Of a DNA stretch of 15,115 nucleotides, positions 12,786 through 15,115 are shown piece by piece. The stretch is taken from assembly GCA_018816925.1 (NCBI GenBank), contig JAHIUP010000018.1:1-15115 (forward strand). The letters run 5' to 3'. Source of the stretch: Patescibacteria group bacterium (GTDB lineage Bacteria > Patescibacteriota > Minisyncoccia > Minisyncoccales > UBA10102). Under the pieces are notes generated by a model. It saw only the letters and a list, made by a program, of their open reading frames with translations, ran no database searches and was not told the origin of the DNA. The position numbers were made by a program, and so were the translations under genes. Within the stretch, counting starts at the first letter, position 1. The number at the start of each line of letters is the position of its first letter.

Positions 12786-14297
12786 ATGGCAGAGAAGGGA
12801 AGTACTACAAAAGGAGTAAGAACAAGGTTTGCGCCTTCTCCCACGGGACCCTTCCAGATGGGAAACGCGAGGACTGCGCTCTTCAATTATCTGTTCACAA
12901 AAGCGAACAAGGGGGTGTTCGTGTTGCGCATTGAGGATACAGACCGGGAGCGTTCGCGTCCCGAATGGGAAGAAGATGCCCTGGAAAACCTTAGGTGGCT
13001 TGGACTTCAATGGGACGAGGGTCCGGATAGGGAAGGGCCCTACGGCCCCTACCGGCAGTCAGAACGCGCGGCAGGATACCGGAAACGCTTAGAGGAATTG
13101 CTCGCCAAGGATAAGGCCTACCGCTGCTACTGCGCCAAAGAAGAACTAGAGGCGATGCGCCAGGACCAGCAGAGTAGGGGAGAGGCGCCGCGCTACACGG
13201 GAAAGTGCCGACAACTCACGAAAGAAGAGGTGGAGCGCAAGGAAACGGAGGGCAGAACAAGCATTATACGGTTTCTCACGCCATCCCGCACCTTGGTCTT
13301 CGATGACCTCATTCGTGGGAAAATCTCCATGGACACGGGTCTCCTTGGGGATTTTGTGCTCGCAAAAGACCTCGAATCCCCCCTGTACAACTTCTCCGTG
13401 GTTGTGGACGACTTTGACATGGCCATTACCCACGTAATTCGAGGGGAGGACCACCTTCCGAACACCCCCAAACAGATTCTCCTCCAAGAAGCGCTCGGGC
13501 TTCCTCCTGTTGCCTATGCCCACCTTCCGCTCCTGCTCGCCGAGGACCGGACTAAACTAAGCAAGAGACACGGAGACAACTCGCTCACGCGCTTTCGAAA
13601 GGAAGGATACCTCCCGGAAGCCGTCATAAACTTCCTGGCTCTCCTGGGCTGGAATCCTGGAGACGAACGGGATATATTCCGGCTTTCCGACCTCCTCAAG
13701 GAATTCTCCCTCAAGCGCGTGCAGAAGGCGGGTGCGGTGCTCAATCTCAAGCGCCTCGACTGGCTCAACGGCCAATACATCCGTATGAAGAGTACAGGAG
13801 AACTCGCCGAACTCTGCGCGCCCTATCTGGAACAAGCGAACCTCCTGGAAGAAATCTCCAAAGGGCGGTACCGAGTTGTCGCCACCGGTAAACAGATAGG
13901 GGAGAAAGAGCTTAGCTCCGTTGTGGCACTCTACCAGGAGCGTCTTAAGCGACTCGGAGAGATAACAAACCTCGCGGACTTTTTCTTTCAAGAAAAACTT
14001 TCTTACGAAGCAACACTGCTTAGCTGGAAAGAAACTCCTCCCGCCAAAACGCAACAGGCCCTCGAGAGAGTAGGGGAGTTGCTTGGCGGTATAGAGGAAA
14101 AGGATTGGAACAAAGAGGAAATTGCTAAAATCCTGCTCCCCGCAGCCGAGGAAGAAAAAGACCGCGGATTCCTTCTCTGGCCCCTCCGGGTAGCCCTCAC
14201 GGGAAGGGAGGCGTCTGCGGGTCCCTTTGAGGTGGCAGAGGCCCTTGGAAGAACAAAAACATTCCAGCGAATAGAAGAAGCAAAAGCAAAATTATGA
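12786..14297 (+). CDS. gltX: Glutamyl-tRNA synthetase
   Basis: Class I synthetase that charges tRNA-Glu (and tRNA-Gln if non-discriminating). RFAPSPTGPFQMGNARTALF (14-33) is the HIGH region, but the first His of H-x-G is Gln (Q24). The KMSKS loop is TKLSKRHGD (256-264). Acceptor-stem residues CYC (114-116) with Y137-x3-C141 look like the bacterial zinc site. VIRGEDHLPNTPKQ (217-230) and AYAHLPLLLAEDRTKLSKR are typical. At 503 residues, with a helical anticodon-binding C-terminus (LKRLDWLNGQYIR onward), it is a single complete bacterial-type GluRS rather than GlnRS. It starts 9 nt after an extended -10, and its stop overlaps the next start (ATGA). Confidence 0.95.
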   Translation: MAEKGSTTKGVRTRFAPSPTGPFQMGNARTALFNYLFTKANKGVFVLRIEDTDRERSRPEWEEDALENLRWLGLQWDEGPDREGPYGPYRQSERAAGYRKRLEELLAKDKAYRCYCAKEELEAMRQDQQSRGEAPRYTGKCRQLTKEEVERKETEGRTSIIRFLTPSRTLVFDDLIRGKISMDTGLLGDFVLAKDLESPLYNFSVVVDDFDMAITHVIRGEDHLPNTPKQILLQEALGLPPVAYAHLPLLLAEDRTKLSKRHGDNSLTRFRKEGYLPEAVINFLALLGWNPGDERDIFRLSDLLKEFSLKRVQKAGAVLNLKRLDWLNGQYIRMKSTGELAELCAPYLEQANLLEEISKGRYRVVATGKQIGEKELSSVVALYQERLKRLGEITNLADFFFQEKLSYEATLLSWKETPPAKTQQALERVGELLGGIEEKDWNKEEIAKILLPAAEEEKDRGFLLWPLRVALTGREASAGPFEVAEALGRTKTFQRIEEAKAKL

Positions 14298-14680
14298 AAT
14301 ATATTCTTGTTCTTCCCTTGCTCCTTTTTCTCTGCCTAAGTCCCATACAGGCCCAGGAAGCACTCGAGGTGCCAGATACCCTGCAAGAGAGCAGGGGATT
14401 CCTTGAGAAAATAACAAAAGGCCTTCCGCAGGCCCTGGTGAATATCTGGAACAAAACCTTCCTGCCCACCCTGCAGAAGGTTTGGGATTTCCTATTCTCT
14501 CCTGTACTGAACTGGCTCGGAAACATCATTGAGGAGCGCAAGGATACCGCAGAAGAGGAGTTTGAAAAAGAAAAGGAACAGCTCAAGGACTCGGCAAAAG
14601 AAGAACTCCAAGATGCGGGGCAATCCCTGTGGGAACGCTTCAAAGAACTCTTTGCAGGAAATGCGGACGATGAAGAATAG
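14294..14680 (+). CDS. Small exported protein with helical C-terminus, unknown function
   Basis: The 128 residues start with a clear signal peptide: KYILVLPLLLFLCLSPIQAQ, with probable cleavage after SPIQA (about residue 20). The mature part has an amphipathic hydrophobic patch (about 45-77, ALVNIWNKTFLPTLQKVWDF and on to LNWLGNII). A highly charged Glu/Lys helix (81-110) that could be a coiled coil follows, and the tail is acidic. I recognise no domain. It is coupled to gltX by an ATGA overlap and its 3' end overlaps the truncated tag start by 11 bp, so all three probably shared a transcript. A membrane-peripheral or cell-envelope role is only an inference from the signal peptide. Confidence 0.8.
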   Translation: MKYILVLPLLLFLCLSPIQAQEALEVPDTLQESRGFLEKITKGLPQALVNIWNKTFLPTLQKVWDFLFSPVLNWLGNIIEERKDTAEEEFEKEKEQLKDSAKEELQDAGQSLWERFKELFAGNADDEE

Positions 14681-14731
14681 GTGCCCCTGGGCCGACAAAA
14701 ATCCTGAAATGGCGGCCTACCATGATAATCC
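14670..14731 (+). pseudogene. Truncated 5' fragment of a tag-like DNA glycosylase gene
   Basis: From the ATG at 14670 the translation MKNRCPWADKNPEMAAYHDN lines up with the start of Tag (3-methyladenine DNA glycosylase I). It includes Cys5 and His18, which correspond to two of the zinc-site residues. After YHDN, where every Tag continues EWG, similarity stops and the frame runs on as unrelated sequence to a TAA at 14913-14915. The fragment resembles the second tag start at 14956 but is clearly diverged from it. Its ATG lies inside the preceding gene, as expected for a gene once in that operon. The catalytic part is absent, so it cannot be functional. Confidence 0.75.
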
Positions 14732-14751
14732 TTTCGCCCCGGCCCACATAT

Positions 14752-14793
14752 TTAGAAACCCACGGTTTCTAACGCTCTCCGCCAGCTGGCGGA
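14752..14793. repeat. Two adjacent palindromes in the tag spacer
   Basis: TTAGAAACC-CAC-GGTTTCTAA (14752-14772) is a perfect 9-bp stem with a 3-nt loop. Five bases on, TCCGCCAGCTGGCGGA (14778-14793) is a perfect 16-bp palindrome. No long T-run follows either one, though TGTTTTCC lies just after the second (14798-14805). Confidence 0.85.
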
Positions 14794-14820
14794 TCGCTGT
14801 TTTCCTCTACGGGGTGAAAG

Positions 14821-14913
14821 AGCAATTCCCCTGTGGTGGAAAAATAGGAGTGAGCGTAGCGAACAACGTAAGAAACCGAAGGTGTCTTAAGCAGGGGTGT
14901 CAGGGGAATTGCT
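14821..14913. repeat. 13-bp inverted repeat bounding a 67-bp segment
   Basis: AGCAATTCCCCTG (14821-14833) and CAGGGGAATTGCT (14901-14913) are perfect inverted copies. The enclosed segment includes GAGTGAGCGTAGCGAAC, a style common in intergenic repeat elements. A second CAGGGG at 14892 offers an alternative pairing, and CTCTTT (14925-14930) could extend the base by pairing with AAAGAG (14817-14822). It may be a miniature element or a structured RNA. Confidence 0.7.
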
Positions 14914-14955
14914 AAGGAGTGAAACTCTTTATCATAGGGCTAAATCATATACTAT

Positions 14956-15115
14956 ATGGATAAGAAAAGATGCTCATGGGCTGAGAGAAGTCAGGAAATG
15001 AAAGTGTATCATGATAAAGAGTGGGGGAGACCCTGTTTTGAAGATACAAAACTCTATGAGTACTTTCTGCTGGACACCTTTCAGGCGGGTTTGAGTTGGG
15101 AAATCATTTTGCGCA
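14956..15115 (+). CDS. tag: DNA-3-methyladenine glycosylase I (3' end beyond window)
   Basis: Base-excision-repair glycosylase that removes 3-methyladenine from alkylated DNA. Only the first 53 residues are in the window. They read KRCSWAERSQEMKVYHDKEW followed by GRP, then QAGLSWEIILR (43-53), all typical of Tag. C6 and H19 match the N-terminal zinc-site residues; the C-terminal His and Cys are off-window. D40 is where E. coli Tag has the base-recognition Glu. The reading frame is open to the edge. The DNA is visibly more AT-rich than gltX and differs from the truncated copy at 14670, suggesting a separate origin. A TATACT (14948-14953) sits too close to the ATG to be its -10 in the pattern used elsewhere; no firm promoter was found. 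Confidence 0.88.
   Translation, partial: MDKKRCSWAERSQEMKVYHDKEWGRPCFEDTKLYEYFLLDTFQAGLSWEIILR

Noticed and set aside
14670..14915. An 81-codon open frame as a complete small gene
   Set aside because: Only its first 20 codons resemble a known protein (Tag N-terminus). The rest runs through palindromes and repeats, so the open frame looks accidental.
14948..14953. TATACT as the -10 of the second tag gene
   Set aside because: It ends only 2 bases before the ATG, so transcription would begin inside the coding region.
1..15115. Alternative genetic code with UGA read as glycine
   Set aside because: TGA ends aspS, dac, ftsW, murL and gltX at the expected family lengths, so UGA is a stop here.
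1..15115. CRISPR array, tRNA, rRNA, transposase or phage genes
   Set aside because: No regularly spaced repeats, cloverleaf or ribosomal sequence, and no transposase or phage-like protein were seen by eye. A covariance-model scan would be needed to exclude short RNAs.

Overview
The window is a compact, gene-dense bacterial chromosome segment dominated by peptidoglycan synthesis and tRNA charging. Base composition by eye is near-balanced to moderately GC-rich. The first two thirds of 5.0-7.4 kb and the last ~180 bp look more AT-rich. Genes are packed head to tail with ATGA stop/start overlaps (aspS/dac, dac/mraY, ftsW/murG, gltX/14294). Several features point to a Candidate Phyla Radiation (Patescibacteria) genome, perhaps a Parcubacteria relative: an AspRS without the bacterial GAD insertion, a MurL/MurD2-like route to D-glutamate, a split dcw cluster, a free-standing EF-Tu-domain-like small protein after rarA, and many near-leaderless genes. 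This taxonomic reading is inference. TGA is used as a normal stop, so the Gracilibacteria/SR1 recoding is not present.

Layout. 1-1057 (-): 5'-complete tyrS running off the left edge. 1058-1122: a divergent promoter region. 1123-4987 (+): probable operon of a lone receiver protein, aspS, a D-Ala-D-Ala carboxypeptidase and mraY. 5060-5449: cupin. 5525-5761: small conserved-looking protein of unknown function, followed by a good terminator. 5849-7289: rarA (mgsA) and a small EF-Tu-domain-2-like protein. 7356-8675: murL. 8751-9113: unknown protein with its own near-consensus promoter, a clear Shine-Dalgarno, and a strong terminator. 9222-12722: murD(2)-ftsW-murG. 12786-14680: gltX and a small exported protein. 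14670-14731: the first 20 codons of a broken tag gene. 14732-14955: spacer rich in inverted repeats. 14956-15115: a second, intact-looking tag start running off the right edge.

How it works together. MraY, MurD, FtsW and MurG appear in canonical dcw order, but 4.2 kb of other genes sit between mraY and murD. That interval contains murL, whose product epimerises the L-Glu of UDP-MurNAc-L-Ala-L-Glu. The adjacent MurD lacks the lysine of the canonical D-Glu-binding NDSK motif (it has NDSL). Together they suggest that D-Glu is made by ligation of L-Glu followed by epimerisation, rather than by a free glutamate racemase. MraY itself carries altered active-site motifs. FtsW is the SEDS polymerase, MurG makes lipid II, and the carboxypeptidase trims stem peptides.

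Regulation. Six promoters have a -10 element, mostly extended (TG-n-TAnnnT), placed so that transcription would start 0-5 nt before the ATG. These mRNAs would be leaderless or nearly so. The 8751 gene is the exception, with a 45-nt leader and AAAGGAGGG. I saw no rRNA, tRNA, CRISPR array, transposase or phage gene.
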